Positions 10,380 through 22,400 of a DNA stretch of 64,000 bases are shown here, piece after piece. The translations under genes and the position numbers were made by a program. A model generated the notes under the pieces. It made no database searches, had not been told where the DNA came from, and was given only the letters and a program-made list of their open reading frames with translations. Location: contig BDSL01000002.1 of assembly GCA_003116995.1 (NCBI GenBank), forward strand, positions 1,014,001 to 1,078,000. Reading direction: 5' to 3'. The stretch is from Yamagishiella unicocca. Taxonomy: Eukaryota; Chlorophyta; Chlorophyceae; Chlamydomonadales; Volvocaceae. Position 1 is the first letter of the stretch. Each line of letters begins with the position of its first letter.

Positions 10380-12885
10380 ATGCAACATGCCAAAAATACG
10401 GATATGGATGAGAAAGATTTTAACCCTCCACTAGTTATACATGGAGAGCAGACGGCGTTGCCACCGCCACCGCCACCGCCACCGCTAGCACCGCCACCCG
10501 GAGCCTCCGCAGCAGCTGCTCGCCCTTTAACAGCGGCAGCACCACAACCTCCCTCTGCCAATGCCGGCACGGGCGCTCCGATGGCATTGCCATTGCACCC
10601 CCAGCAAGGCGGCAACGATGGACCGCCGTCGCCCTCCCTGGACTTCCTCAGCCCCTCTTTTGACCCGCTCCGGGCCCTCCACGCGCCGGGGGTGCAGCCG
10701 CCACTGCCTTTTGTTCAGCCCCTGGACAACGTGTCCAGGTTCCGGAGGATGCTGCCGCCGGAGCTGCCGGAAGCTGTGCCCAAAGAGATGGTCAAGGCCA
10801 GCGAGGTGCGGCCGGCGAGGGAGGGGTCCCAGCGGGCTCGGGAGGGAGGCTGGCACGGTAGGTAGCTCTCGGTGGTCAGCCGGGCAGGCGGGCTTGTCCT
10901 GCGGCGCGCCTGGTGCACAGCACCCTCGTGGGCCTGATATCTGCGGCGCGCCTGGTGCACAGCACCCTCGTGGGCCTGATGTCTGCGGCGCGCCTGGTGC
11001 ACAGCACCCTCGTGGGCCTGATGTCTGCGGCGCGCCTGGTGCACAGCACCCTCGTGGGCCTGATGTCTGCGGCGCGCCTGGTGCACAGCACCCTCGTGGG
11101 CCTGATGTCTGCGGCGCGCCTGGTGCACAGCACCCTCGTGGGCCTGATGTCTGCGGCGCGCCTGGTGCACAGCACCCTCGTGGGCCTGATGTCTGCGGCG
11201 CGCCTGGTGCACAGCACCCTCGTGGGCCTGATGTCTGCGGCGCGCCTGATGCACAGCACCCTCGTGGGCCTGATGTCTGCGGCGCGCCTGATGCACAGCA
11301 CCCTCGTGGGCCTGATATCTGCGGCGCGCCTGATGCACAGCACCCTCGTGGGCCTGATGTCTGCGGCGCGCCTGATGCACAGCACCCTCGTGGGCCTGAT
11401 GTCTGCGGCGCGCCTGGTGCACAGCACCCTCGTGGGCCTGATATCTGCGGCGCGAGTCACGTGAGTTAGCTCCCCCAGCTGGTTGCCCCCACCCCTCCAA
11501 CAACCTCGCAGCCTCACCCCGCGTGAGTTAGGGCCCCTCCCTCCCCCCTCCCGCTCCCACCTACGGTGTCTTTCCGCCCGCCTTCCTCCGCCCTGCCCGC
11601 CCTGCAGGAGGGCCGGAAGAAGCACCTGCGCTTCAAGGAGTCCGCGCTGCGAACTCGCGAGCGCATTCACGCCACCACCACCGTCTCGCTGGACGCCGTG
11701 CTAGCCGCCGCCGCCGCCGCCTCCCCCGGCCCGCTGGATTCGCTGCGCCGCTGGCACGCCGCCGGGTCACGCGTATGCGTCACCACACGCCACGCCAGCG
11801 GCGTGCGGGGATGCGCGACGGGCGTGCTGGCGGCGTACGACAGGTACATGAACGTCGTACTGCGCTGCGTCACGGAGAGCTACACGGTGCCTGTACGACG
11901 GGTCAAGGAGCAGACGAAGCTGGTGCCCGCGGCGGCGGCAGGAGGAGGGCCAGGCGCCGGGGCCGCAGCGGGCGGTGGGGCCGGGGCGGAGGGGGCGGGT
12001 CCGGGGACGGAGGGGATGGTGGAGGTGACGCGCACGAGAGTCGTACGGCGGCGGGAGGTACGGCATCGGCAGCTGGGGCAGGTGTTCGTCAAGGGAGACA
12101 ATGTTGTGGCGGTGTATGCGGCGGAGGGTGTGGAGCTACAGGGAGGGGAGGCGATGGCGGTGGATCGGGCGGACCAGACGGCACAGTCGGAGAGGGGGCC
12201 GGGGGCGTGGTGGGCAGCCGGGGGACCCCGGGGAGGCGCCGGGGAGGCGGTGCGGACGGGCCGGGGCCCGGCTGGCGTGTATGCGGATGCGCTTGGTGGG
12301 CCCGTGGGGTTGGGTCCAGGGAACGTGAATCCACCTGCAGGTGCGGGTCCGAGGGCAGCAGCGGGGCGAGGGGCGGGGGCGGGGCCAGGGAGCGGAGAGC
12401 AGCTGCGGAGCAGCGCGGAGGCAGGGGCCGGGGTGGGGCCGAGGGCGGGGGCGGGCCCGGGTTGTACCCAGAGCTACGGTCAGGGGCAGCAGGTGGGGGC
12501 GCGGCCGGGGGCAGGGGCGGGGGCGGGGGCGGGCTGGTCGGCCTGGGGACCGGGCTCGGGCGGCTTGAGCGGGCAGGTGTCCCTGGCAGCGGGGCCGGGG
12601 ACCTGGCCGCACCCGCACCCTGGGCACCAGCACCCGCACCCTGGGCACCCGCAGCAGCAGCAGCAGCCTGGGACCTGGCAGCAGCAGCAGCAGCAGCAGC
12701 CTGGGACCTGGCAGCAGCACCAGCAGCAGCCGGGGACCTGGCAGCAGCACCAGCAGCAGCCGGGGACCTGGCAGCAGCACCAGCAGCAGCCGGGGACCTG
12801 GCAGCAGCATCAGCAGCAGCCGCAGTGGTCCCACGCGCAGGGGCCACCGCGGCAGGGGGGCGCGCAGAGAGGCCCACTCATGTAA
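10380..12885 (+). CDS. LSM11-like Sm protein (U7 snRNP type)
   Basis: LSM11 is one of two Sm-like proteins specific to the U7 snRNP, which cleaves histone pre-mRNA 3' ends in the nucleus. Two exons, 10380-10805 and 11608-12885, are joined in phase 0 over an 802-nt intron (567 residues from ATG 10380; 559 if ATG 10404 is used). Exon 1 has a Pro/Ala-rich start, then LDFLSPSFDPLRALHAPGV, matching the short conserved N-terminal motif (F-D-P-L..A-L.AP) of animal LSM11. Exon 2 has Sm1 (RVCVTTRHASGVRGCATGVL, then AAYDRYMNVVLRCVTESY) and, after a Gly/Ala-rich insertion of about 60 residues, Sm2 (GQVFVKGDNVVAVYA). The long gap between Sm1 and Sm2 is also an LSM11 trait. A low-complexity tail ends in Gln-Pro-Gly-Thr-Trp repeats. 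It could be another divergent Sm protein, but the N-terminal motif plus split Sm fold argues for LSM11. Confidence 0.78.
10907..11455 (+). repeat. 42-bp minisatellite, about 13 copies, in LSM11-like intron
   Basis: Thirteen near-identical 42-bp units (core GTGCACAGCACCCTCGTGGG plus CCTGATGTCTGCGGCGCGCCTG) stand head to tail inside the single intron. Units differ only at two sites: GTGCAC versus ATGCAC, and GATGTC versus GATATC. As 42 is a multiple of three, frames stay open on both strands; the resulting repetitive peptides are not taken as genes. Confidence 0.95.
12640..12825 (+). repeat. 30-bp coding repeat in LSM11-like tail
   Basis: A 30-nt unit encoding QQHQQQPGTW is repeated about four times after two diverged longer CAG-rich units, near the C-terminus of the LSM11-like protein. 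It extends the coding frame without changing it. Confidence 0.85.
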
Positions 12886-14566
12886 GGGGACTGAGCGGGG
12901 ATGGGGGGCCGCGTGTGTTGCCGTACTTTGCTGTACAGGCCCTAACGGTGCCATCTGGATGGGGAGAGGCCGCTGGGGAGCGTGTGAAGGGGAGAGGGGG
13001 CGGGGGCAGGGTACTGGCTGGGGGAGAGCGCGCTGAGGTGAGGGCGCGACGCGACCTCCGCCCTTCCTCTTCCTTGCGGCTTGTGCGAGACGGTGAGCGA
13101 CCTGGTCACACACTGAGCAAGTCGTGTAGTTCTGAATGGCTGCGAGTCCATTTGCACTTTGGACGCGCGAAACGATACGCTCGACGATAAGCGCGACGAT
13201 CTGCACAGGCTGGTCCAAGTTGCAGGCATTGCTTTGATCATGTTGGGCCAACAACCGTCCATGATACCAGGGCTGTGCCGTCAACAGGACCTTGCGCGGT
13301 ACTCTTCCAGCGCACGCACGGCAGCCTTGACGTATGACGCTGCCGTACACCGCCCCGCACACCGACTGCCGTGCACTTATGCTGCACGCGCCAGGGCAGC
13401 TACCTGTGTATTCTTCGGCCCTGGGCTCGCCAGCCAACCAAACAAGCAACCCGCCACGGCCGTCCAGGGAGCGCCGCTGGCCGGCTGCTGTGCAGCCATG
13501 GCGCATGCGGCGCAGCGGGAGGTGCTGCATGCGCAGGCCGTCACCGAGCTTTGTCGCCGCTACGTCCCACGTATAACGCCCCCCCATGCGACTCAAGCAG
13601 GTGTCACCCCAGGCGCACACAGGCTTGGCGTACGTGCCTTCAGGTTTTACGCCGGCGGGGTAGCTGGGAAGGGGTAGGTGTAAATATTCGATTAGATGCT
13701 GGTCTCGACAAGCGTGCAAGCGTGTGAGTACGGCTGACCTCCTGCAGCTTCTTCCCCCGCGTGGCTTTGGGAACGATTGCGGTATTTAATTCGAGCGTTG
13801 AGACTTCCTAGAAGCTGCAGGACTCATCCCCTGGGCCCGTAAGGGACAGGCCAAATTCCGGAATGCCGATACCCTTCCCAACTTTCTTTGCGCGCCGTTA
13901 AACAAGGTGCCTGGTAATGGAAGGAGCGGACATGCGGAGCTAGTTGATAACTTCGTACTTTGTATACGGCGCCTGTGAAAATTCGTGCCAGGCGCCACAT
14001 TCTGTCTTCTGTCCCAACAGATATGATTTTGATGCAGCACGACTTAGTATAGGTGGCGAATGATGGGTGTGCTGAGGAAGTGTCGTGGGCACTCGTACTG
14101 TATCGCATCTTGTTGGAAGATTTGCCCTAACCGAATTCGAAGTCACCTGGCCCTGCGCTGCAACGAAGAATACAAAAACTGAACTAGATATATACTACAC
14201 GTTATTGCTCTACTTGCTGCGGTAGACGGCTCAGAAGCAAGTATGAGGCGTTGCAATTCTGTTTGCAGGTGCACTTTGGCGATGCCAGGGCGCCTCTGGT
14301 ATCTGATTAGTACTGCTAAAGAGTAAAACGATGAGGTGATTTACAAGTCGATCTTTCCCTCGGCGAGGCGCCCGTCGGATTTGCAGTCTGGTGCTTCACG
14401 GTGAGAGACAAGTTAAGGGTTGTTTGCACTTTGGACAGTGGCATTCATCACAGCGCGCGGCGGTAGGCCGTGGGACCATAGGCGGTGGCACTATCAGTGA
14501 TACGCCTCGATACGCCAGCTGGGCTGCCCGGTTTGCCCGCGGCGACCGGCAAAATCAACGCCACGA
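12886..14566. other. Intergenic, 3' UTR of LSM11-like gene and promoter of LOV kinase
   Basis: A TGTAA at 13679-13683 is a candidate poly(A) signal for the LSM11-like gene, which would imply a 3' UTR near 790 nt. An open frame at 13159-13677 shows no domain. The AT-richer part from 13740 to 14560 probably holds the promoter and 5' UTR of the LOV kinase gene. I see no RNA gene here. Confidence 0.45.
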
Positions 14567-16446
14567 ATGGCATTTTCGCTGGAGGATGCTTTGGACAGCC
14601 TTGACGATGGGATTTGCGTCTTCGACTCAGCGACCGGGCTTGTCATGCAAGCGAACGCCGCCTACCGGCACCTCTCCGGTCTGTCCGCAGCTGGCGCTCC
14701 TGGGCAATGGGGAGACTGGCTGGTGAGTGGTGCCATCCGCTCCGCCCACGTCTTTAGCGGCTGGCGAACCGACGACCCTAACCGTTGCCAGCAATCGCGC
14801 GCGGCTGCCAGGGTCGTTGGTGCCCCTCATTGACAGAGCGGAGCCTGCGTTCTCGCAGGTTTCACCTAATTGCCAGCGATTATTGGATACGGAGGCAGCA
14901 GCGGTGGGACAATGGAAGCACACCGTAAATTTCGCGCATTGCTTGCCGGATGGGGAGGTCTCCCAGCTACAACTGACCGTCCGCCGCTTAGGCGCAGGCC
15001 CGTGCTGCATGGTAAGTTTTCTAAGCAACACTGGGATGTCAAGCGTAGTTTTGTTCGGTGTGCCGGTGTGCTGGTGACCGTTCGATCCATAGCTAACAGC
15101 GGGTTGTAGGGGGCCGCCCTTTCCTGTCAAAGGACATCGATTGCCGGTGGCCTGAACACTGAATATAATGGTCGTCTGGTCCTCTTCGGATTTACCGTCA
15201 CACCTCTGCCTCCGCAGCCTCTTCCCTCCCTTTTCTTATTGACTGCTGGGCTGCCTAGCGGCTGCCGGAGACCCCCAATCCTCACCCCCAAACCCTGCAC
15301 CCTTCCCTTCACAAAAATCAATCCCTTGCTTCTAGCGCCGTTGCTCTAACCACGAGGAACTCCCCATCCTCAAAAAGTCCCCCGGTGCGCATCCCCCTCT
15401 CCCTACCCAGGCGTGCGTTAAGCGGCTAGACCACCCCTCCCAGCCACCCGCCGAAGCCACCGCCAACACGAACTCCCCCGACAGCGGCGACACCTCCAAC
15501 AACGCCGCCGCCGCCGCCGGGTTCGCGGCATCCGCAGCGGCGGACAGCAGCCTCCTCCGCTCGGCGGAGGCCCTCCTCGGCAGCAGCCCGCAGGCGGTGT
15601 GCGTGGTCGGGGTGCCGGTCGCCGAGCCGCACGCGCCCCTGGGCACCGCTGCCGCCGCCGCTGCCGCTTTCACCGCGGGGTCAACCGGGGGCATTTTGAG
15701 CAGCGGCAGCGGCAGCAACCTCGACTGTGCGTCCTTCCAGTGGGGGGCGTACGCACTGCTGTCGAGCGGACTGGCGGGCGAGGCGGAGGGGGACACGGCA
15801 GTGACATCACTTCCGCCGCCGTCTCGGCCACCCAGCTGCCAGGGGCACCCGTCGCAGCAGCCGCAGCCGGCGCTGCAAGGGGAGCTTGGAGAGATCATGT
15901 ACATTAACGAATCCCTGTCGCAGCTGTGCGGTTATTCCCGACAGCAACTGCGGAGCGGCGGCCTGGGGCTGCTGCTGCGCCCGCCCGGCGGCGGCGCCGC
16001 CGCCGCCGCGCCGTCCGACGCCGGCGTACGGCGCGCTGTTGCCGCCCTGGGACACGCCCTGGCGGCCGGCAGGCCCACCCAACTGGAGCTGCCGTGCTAC
16101 CACAGCTCGGGGCGGAGGGTGTGGTGCAGCGTGTCCGTGTCGGCGGTCGAGGCGGCGGGGGCGGAGGGGGAGCAGGGCCAGGGGGCGAAGGCGGCAGCGG
16201 CGGCGGCTGCGGCTGAGGCGGGCTGGCGGCGGCACACCCGCGCGGGACATTCTCCGCGCGGTGAGCTCGCGGTCAGCAGCGGCTGCGGCGCCGGCAGCGG
16301 TAGCAGCAGTAGCCGGCTGGGAAGCAGCCGAAAGAGGATCGGGGCGGGCGGCGGCGGGGATGCGGTACTATCGGATGAGAATTGCAGCAATAGCAGCGCC
16401 AGCAACAGCAGTAGCTGCGGCGAGGGTGAGAAGCCCGGCTCGACGG

Positions 16447-16479
<33 letters not shown>

Positions 16480-19400
16480 TCAGTGGCGATTGCCGCTACG
16501 CCCGAGGCGCCAGCGCACTGATCGCGGACCAGAGCGGCAGCAGCAGCCTCAGCAGCTTTCTGGGGTGCCTCGGCGGCAGCACCGGCAGCAGCTGCGCCGA
16601 CGGCGGCATTGACGCATCGACTGGCGATGGAGACCTAGGGCTCAGCCGCAGCATCACAACCTCGGACATCTGTGAATGCGAAGTGGCGCCGGCAGGCCAT
16701 CCCATATCGGGCAGCAGGGAGCTACGACCCGAAGAACCTCTAGAACATCAATCCGAAAGCAGCACATCGCACGACTGGGCGCGACGGTGCCAGCAGCAAC
16801 AGAAGCAACGACAGCATCTAGTGCAGAGGGACCAGCGGCAGGACGAAGAACACCCGCGACAACAGCAGCAGCAGCAGCAAGAACAGCAGCGCGTAGTATT
16901 GCATGAGCGGCCGCCACAGCAGCGGCGCTTCGTGGTGGCTTTCCACGACATTACGGCACACAAAGCGATGTTGCAATCACAGCAACAAGAACTTGAAAAC
17001 AACCAGCAGCGGCAACAACAGGAGCAGGGACAGCAGGACCGGGAGCCGCTTCAGCAGTGTCGGATAACGGACCCGAGGGTGGAGCACCGCCCTGCGCCCG
17101 TGGCGGAGGGGTCGTCGGATGCCCTGGCTGCTCGTGCATCTGATGCCCTGGCTGCTCGTGCGTCGGAGGAGCTGGCGGCGAGGCTGGTGGCGGGCGGCTG
17201 CGCCTCTTGCCGACTGCACAACTTCGCACTGGATTCGTTGCGCGAGGGCATCACGATCGCGGACCCGTCCCTGCCGGACAGCCCCATCGTGTACACAAAC
17301 AACGCCTTCCTCACGATGACAGGATACACGCGCGAGGAGGTGGGCGGGGGGGTTCGAGGAAGACCCGTGGATGCCCGAAAAAACCGTTTAGAACAGACGT
17401 TTTGAAATGCATGCTGGAGGTGGGCGGGGGTGGGGGGTGAAGGAGGTGCGCGGGGGCGGCGGCGGAGGAGGAAGGGGCCGCGTGCGGGGTGGAGAGAGGG
17501 GCGAGAGGGGTGTTGGTGACGCACGGCCTTCAATCCACGACTGGATGATTGTGGTGAGCGGTTGGCAGGTTGAGTGCCTGGTCCTACCGGCCGTCACCTC
17601 GGTCTCCCTCCTCAATAACCACCCCGCCTCGAGCGACTCGTGCCGTGTCGCCAACACAGCACCACTCCACCCTCGGACGGAGTTTCGCAGCTCGGCCCTG
17701 AACTGACCCTGCCCTGATTTGAACAGAGATTAATTGACCCTGCCCTGAACTGAACTGACCCTGAACTGAACTGACCCTGAACTGAACTGACCCTGAACTG
17801 AACTGACCCTGAACTGAACTGACCCTGAACTGAACTGACCCTGAACTGAACTGACCCTGCCCTGCCCTGCCCTGCCCTGCCCTGCCCTGCCCTGCCCTGC
17901 CCTGCCCTGCCCTGCCCTGCCCTGCCCTGCCCTGCCCTGCCCTGCCCTGCCCTGCCCTGCCCGCTCCTGTCCAGGTCCTAGGTCGCAACTGTCGCTTCCT
18001 CCAAGGCGCCGATACCGACCCGGGGGCACTCCGGACCATCCGCGAGGCTATGCGACTGCAGCAGCCCACGACGGTCCAGGTGCTCAACTACACCAAGGGG
18101 GGCTCGCGCTTCTGGAACGAGCTGCGGCTGGAGCCCGTGCTGTCCCCCGCCTCCGGCCAGCTGGTGGCTTACATTGGCGTCCAGAATGACGTCACGGAGC
18201 TGGTGGGTGGCGGCGGCGGCGGCGGGCCCGGGGGGGTCGCATAAAAACCGAATACATGACAGGGACAGGATAGTTGGCGCATGGTCGTCGGACACCGATT
18301 TTGCGGGCGCATGCTGGACCCGGGGAGGGGTCCGTACAGGCGTCGTGTATACTGCGTCGTGTTGGTTGGCCACCGCCGCTGCGGTTTTCCTGGTGCGAAT
18401 ACAGACGGCCCTGCCGCTCATATCCCTCCCCCGCCACCCCTCATGTCCTCCCCCGCCACCCCTCATGTCCTCCCCCGCCACCCCTCATGTCCTCCCCCCG
18501 CCACCCCTCATACTGCTCCCCCCCCGCCCTTCCCTCGCCCCCCAATCACACAGCTCGCCCGCAAGCAGTCGGAGGCTCGCCTCCGCGACGCCAAGGAGGC
18601 CGCCGAGTCGGCCACCGAGGCCAAGAGCCAGTTCGTGGCCAACATGTCGCACGAGATCCGCACCCCGCTCAACGGCATGATCGCCACCGCGCAACTGCTT
18701 CTGGCCTCGGTGCTCACTCCCGAGCAGCGCGAGCTGACGGAGACCATCCTGGAGAGCGGCTCCACGCTGCTGGGCATCCTCGGGGACATACTGGACTTCT
18801 CAAAGATAGACCACGGCTCGCTGGAGCTGCAGCGCCGCCCCATGTGCCTGCGGCAGGTGCGCCAGGAGCTCGCTGGCTGGCTGGCTGGTTAGCTGGCTGG
18901 TTAGCTGGCTGGATGTCAGGCTGGCTGGCTGGGTGTAGGTGTAGGTGTAGGTGTACCCCATGTATCGCTGATTGGGTGGGTGGCAGCAGCAGTTGCCGCG
19001 GCTGGGTTGCCGGGCCGCGTTGCTGGTACTGTATGCGGCGTCGAGTAGCACCGCCAGCTTGCACGCAACCCCTAAGCCCTCTCCCGCCGCGTCACGTCAC
19101 GTCACGTCCTATGCCACGCCGCCTGCAGCCGCCACTCCCCCAGGCAGCTGGTCCTTCCCCCCACCTCACTCCGTTCTCCTGCCTGTCCCTCCGACGCAAT
19201 CCCGCCCCCGCCCCCGTCCCCGCCGCCCCCGTCCAGGCCACCGAGGCTTGTATGGAGCTGGTTGCCGCCGAGGCCGCCAAGAAGGGCCTGGCGCTGGCTT
19301 ACCTGGTAGACGACGAGGCGCTGGCGCAGCCGCTGCTGGGGGACCCAGTGCGCATTAGACAGGTGGGGGGGGGGTGGAGGCGAGGAGGAACGAGAAAACC

Positions 19401-22400
19401 GGCGGAGCTACAGGGACAGGGAAGCGGTGCGGTGATGGGGCTAGCGGGCAAGGCCGCGGACGCCAAGACGCGGAGACGGCGCGCGGGGTCCGCTGTCAGC
19501 GCGGAGGGGGGGTGCGAGCTGGGGCGCGTGTGTCTATGTTTACGCTTTCCTGCAAACCCAGTCCTCCTCCCTCCCCCGCCCGCGCCGCCCGCTCCTCGCT
19601 CTCCTTCTGTGTCCCGTCCTCGCTCCTCAGGTCCTGGCCAACTTGCTAGCTAACGCGGTCAAGTTCACGGAGCGCGGCGAAGTGGTGGTGCGGGTGTCCC
19701 TGGAGCGGTCTGCCGACTGCTGCAACCCGCAAGCCGCGGCGGAAGCTGCTGGCCCCAACCCAGCGCCCAACACCTCGGGCTCGGGCGCGCTGCCCGCGCC
19801 GGCCAGGAAGCGGCCCGTCGGCTTGCGGGGCGGCGACAGCGGCGGCGGCGGCGGCGATGACAGCGGCAGCTGTGACGCCGAAAGCACTGGCGGCGACAGC
19901 ACCGGCAGCGGCGGCGGCATGATGGTGCACTTTTCGGTGGCCGACAGCGGCATCGGCATCAGCGAGGAGTCGACACGCAAGCTCTTCCAGCACTTCCGGC
20001 AAGGCTCCGAAGCCATGTCTCGGCGCTACGGCGGCACCGGCTTGGGCCTGGCCATCAGCAAGCGCCTGGCCCAGCTGATGATGGGCGATATCTGGGTGGA
20101 GTCGGCCCTGGGTGTCGGCTCCACGTTCCACTTCACGCTACAGGCCGAGTGGACTGCGGCGGAGGGCCCCTGGCCCTGTTCCCCCAGCCGGAGCGCGACG
20201 TCCACACCGTCCCACTCCAGCGACTGCACGCCGCGCACGTCCACGGACGAGGACACCTCAGGGTCCGGCGGCACAGCCACCGTGGGGGCGGCGGTGATGG
20301 ACGCGACCGGGCGCTGGTCGGCTTCCTCGCCTCCCAGCTGTTCGACGATCGCTCGGCTCAGCAGCGGCAGCAGTGGCAGCGGCAGCGGAGCAGCGGCCCG
20401 GGAGATGCGAAGGTCGCCTTGGATGCCTGACGGCACGCCGATTGACCCCAGCGGCGGCGAGGGGGCCGCAGCGGCGGCCGATGGTGGGAGTGGGGTTGGC
20501 TGTGCGGCACCGACGTCGCCGCCGCTGGCGCCGTCGGCGGCGCCGCCGCAGCAGCATCGCGTCAGTACGGGGGGCGGAAGCAGCACGGGCGGCGGCGGCG
20601 GCGGCTCCGCTGGCGCGGCGGAGGCGGCGGAGGAGCGGTCGCTGCTGTTCGGCCGGGCGGTACTGATCGACGTCACCCACGCCGCCACCTCGACGCAAGT
20701 CTGGAACAGCTGCCGCCAGCTGGGTCTGCCCGCGCTACAGTCCAACTCCTGTGCCGTACCGCTGCCGCCGCTGCCGCCGTCGGCGTCGCCGTCGCCCGCC
20801 GCGGCGGCGCCGCCGACCTCCGTACCGCACGTTTTCTCACTGGCTTCCGCCGCCGCCGCCGGCAGCGACGACGCCGCCGCCACTTGCGCAAGGCCGCAGC
20901 AGCCGCCGTACGACATCCTGGTGGTGTCGATGGACAGGCTGGTGCCTGCACTGAAGGCGGGCTGGAAGGGTCGGCCGGTGGTGGCGCTGGGCGATCGGGA
21001 GCTGCTGCCGCCGGCGCTACAGCCGCTGGTGGTGGCGCTGGCTGTGCCGGTGAGGCATAGCCGCCTGGCGACGGCGCTGGTCAAGGCGACTGCCCTCCTA
21101 CGGTGGAGCGGCAGCAATGCGCCCAAGTTAGGCAACGCGCCCATCCCGAACGAGTGCATTCAGGTGCGGCGCTGCGACAGCACCATCAAGACGACCATGG
21201 TAGTGTCGATGCGTGAAGACGACAGGTGGCGGTGTGTATGCAAAGCGTTACGATAGTGTTACGTGCGCGTGCGCGTAGCGCCAAAAACTCGCCGAAAACC
21301 CCAACCAACCAACCAACCAAGCACCACGTGCTCCGGATCCCCGCCCCCCACTCGCCCCCGCGCCCCCCAGACCCTCAAGTCGTGGCGGCTGAAGCGAGGT
21401 TCCGACTGGGAGGGCATCAACCGGCGCACCTCTTTGGACAACTCGGCGCTGGAGCGGGCCGCGATGATGAAGGCAGCCGCCACCGGCGCCGCAGCCGGCG
21501 GCTCCAAGAGCGGCCTGGGGGCAGGGGCCCGTGGGTCGCCTGGCCACCAGCATGTGCCCATTCCGGAGAACGCAGGTATGGGCGAGGAGGGGAGTAGGGA
21601 CACCGACCGGGGCCATGGCTGGTTTTGCTAGGGTTGGCGGCCGGGTGACCAGAGGGGCCAGCAGTGCTGCTGGACGACGGTGGAACGGAGGCAGTCTCGC
21701 AGTGCCTGGTCACGTGGCGCTTACGTTGTCCACGTCGTCGTGTACCCCTACGGCGGACGCAGGTGGGATGCACCTCACGGGGGTTTCAGCAACCCAAACA
21801 CTGCCCTGGCGCCTACTCGCTCACCGCCTGCCCTCCCCTGCCCTCCCCGCCCTGCCCTGCCTCAGAGCTAGTCACTTTTCCTGATGATTATGCGGTATCC
21901 CCCGGCCAGCTGCCCCAAGGCCACCAGCTTTACCAGCCCTCATCAGCACCGCCGCAACCGCAGCCACCGGCATCGACGCCGGCTGCGGCTGTGGGTTGCC
22001 CGCCGCCTGCCGCTGCGGCTGGCTGCGCCCCCGCCGTGACCGGGACCCCAGCCGCCCCCGAGTCGGCAGCCGGCGGGTCGCAGGAGCACCTGCAGCACCT
22101 GCGCATCCTAATCGCGGAAGACAACAAGGTCAACCAAAAGGTGGGCGGAGGGCCTCTGGACACCTGACCTGCCTGTCTGCACAAGACCCGGCTCTCCTGC
22201 TCGCCTGCCACCTCGATGCTTCACCGGCCCAACGAAACCCACCAACCCTTTCCCGGTCTGGAGCCGAACCCCGAAATGCGCCCGGCCCCGCCCGCCCCCG
22301 CCCGCCCCCGCCCGCTTTCCCCTTCCCTGGACCCCCGGCCTACCTTGTGCCCAAACCATGCTGCCCGGCCCCTCCCTATCCCCTCCCCGCCTCCCGACGA

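Noticed and set aside
10907..11455. CRISPR-like array
   Set aside because: Units are adjacent with no unique spacers, and the context is a eukaryotic intron.
10561..11670. Long repetitive open frames on both strands (CGAPGAQHPRGPD-type and reverse peptides)
   Set aside because: They are the 42-bp minisatellite read in frame; the unit length is a multiple of three. The LSM11-like protein needs this segment as an intron.
13159..13677. 172-codon plus-strand frame
   Set aside because: No domain; it lies in the likely 3' UTR of the LSM11-like gene, before a TGTAA.
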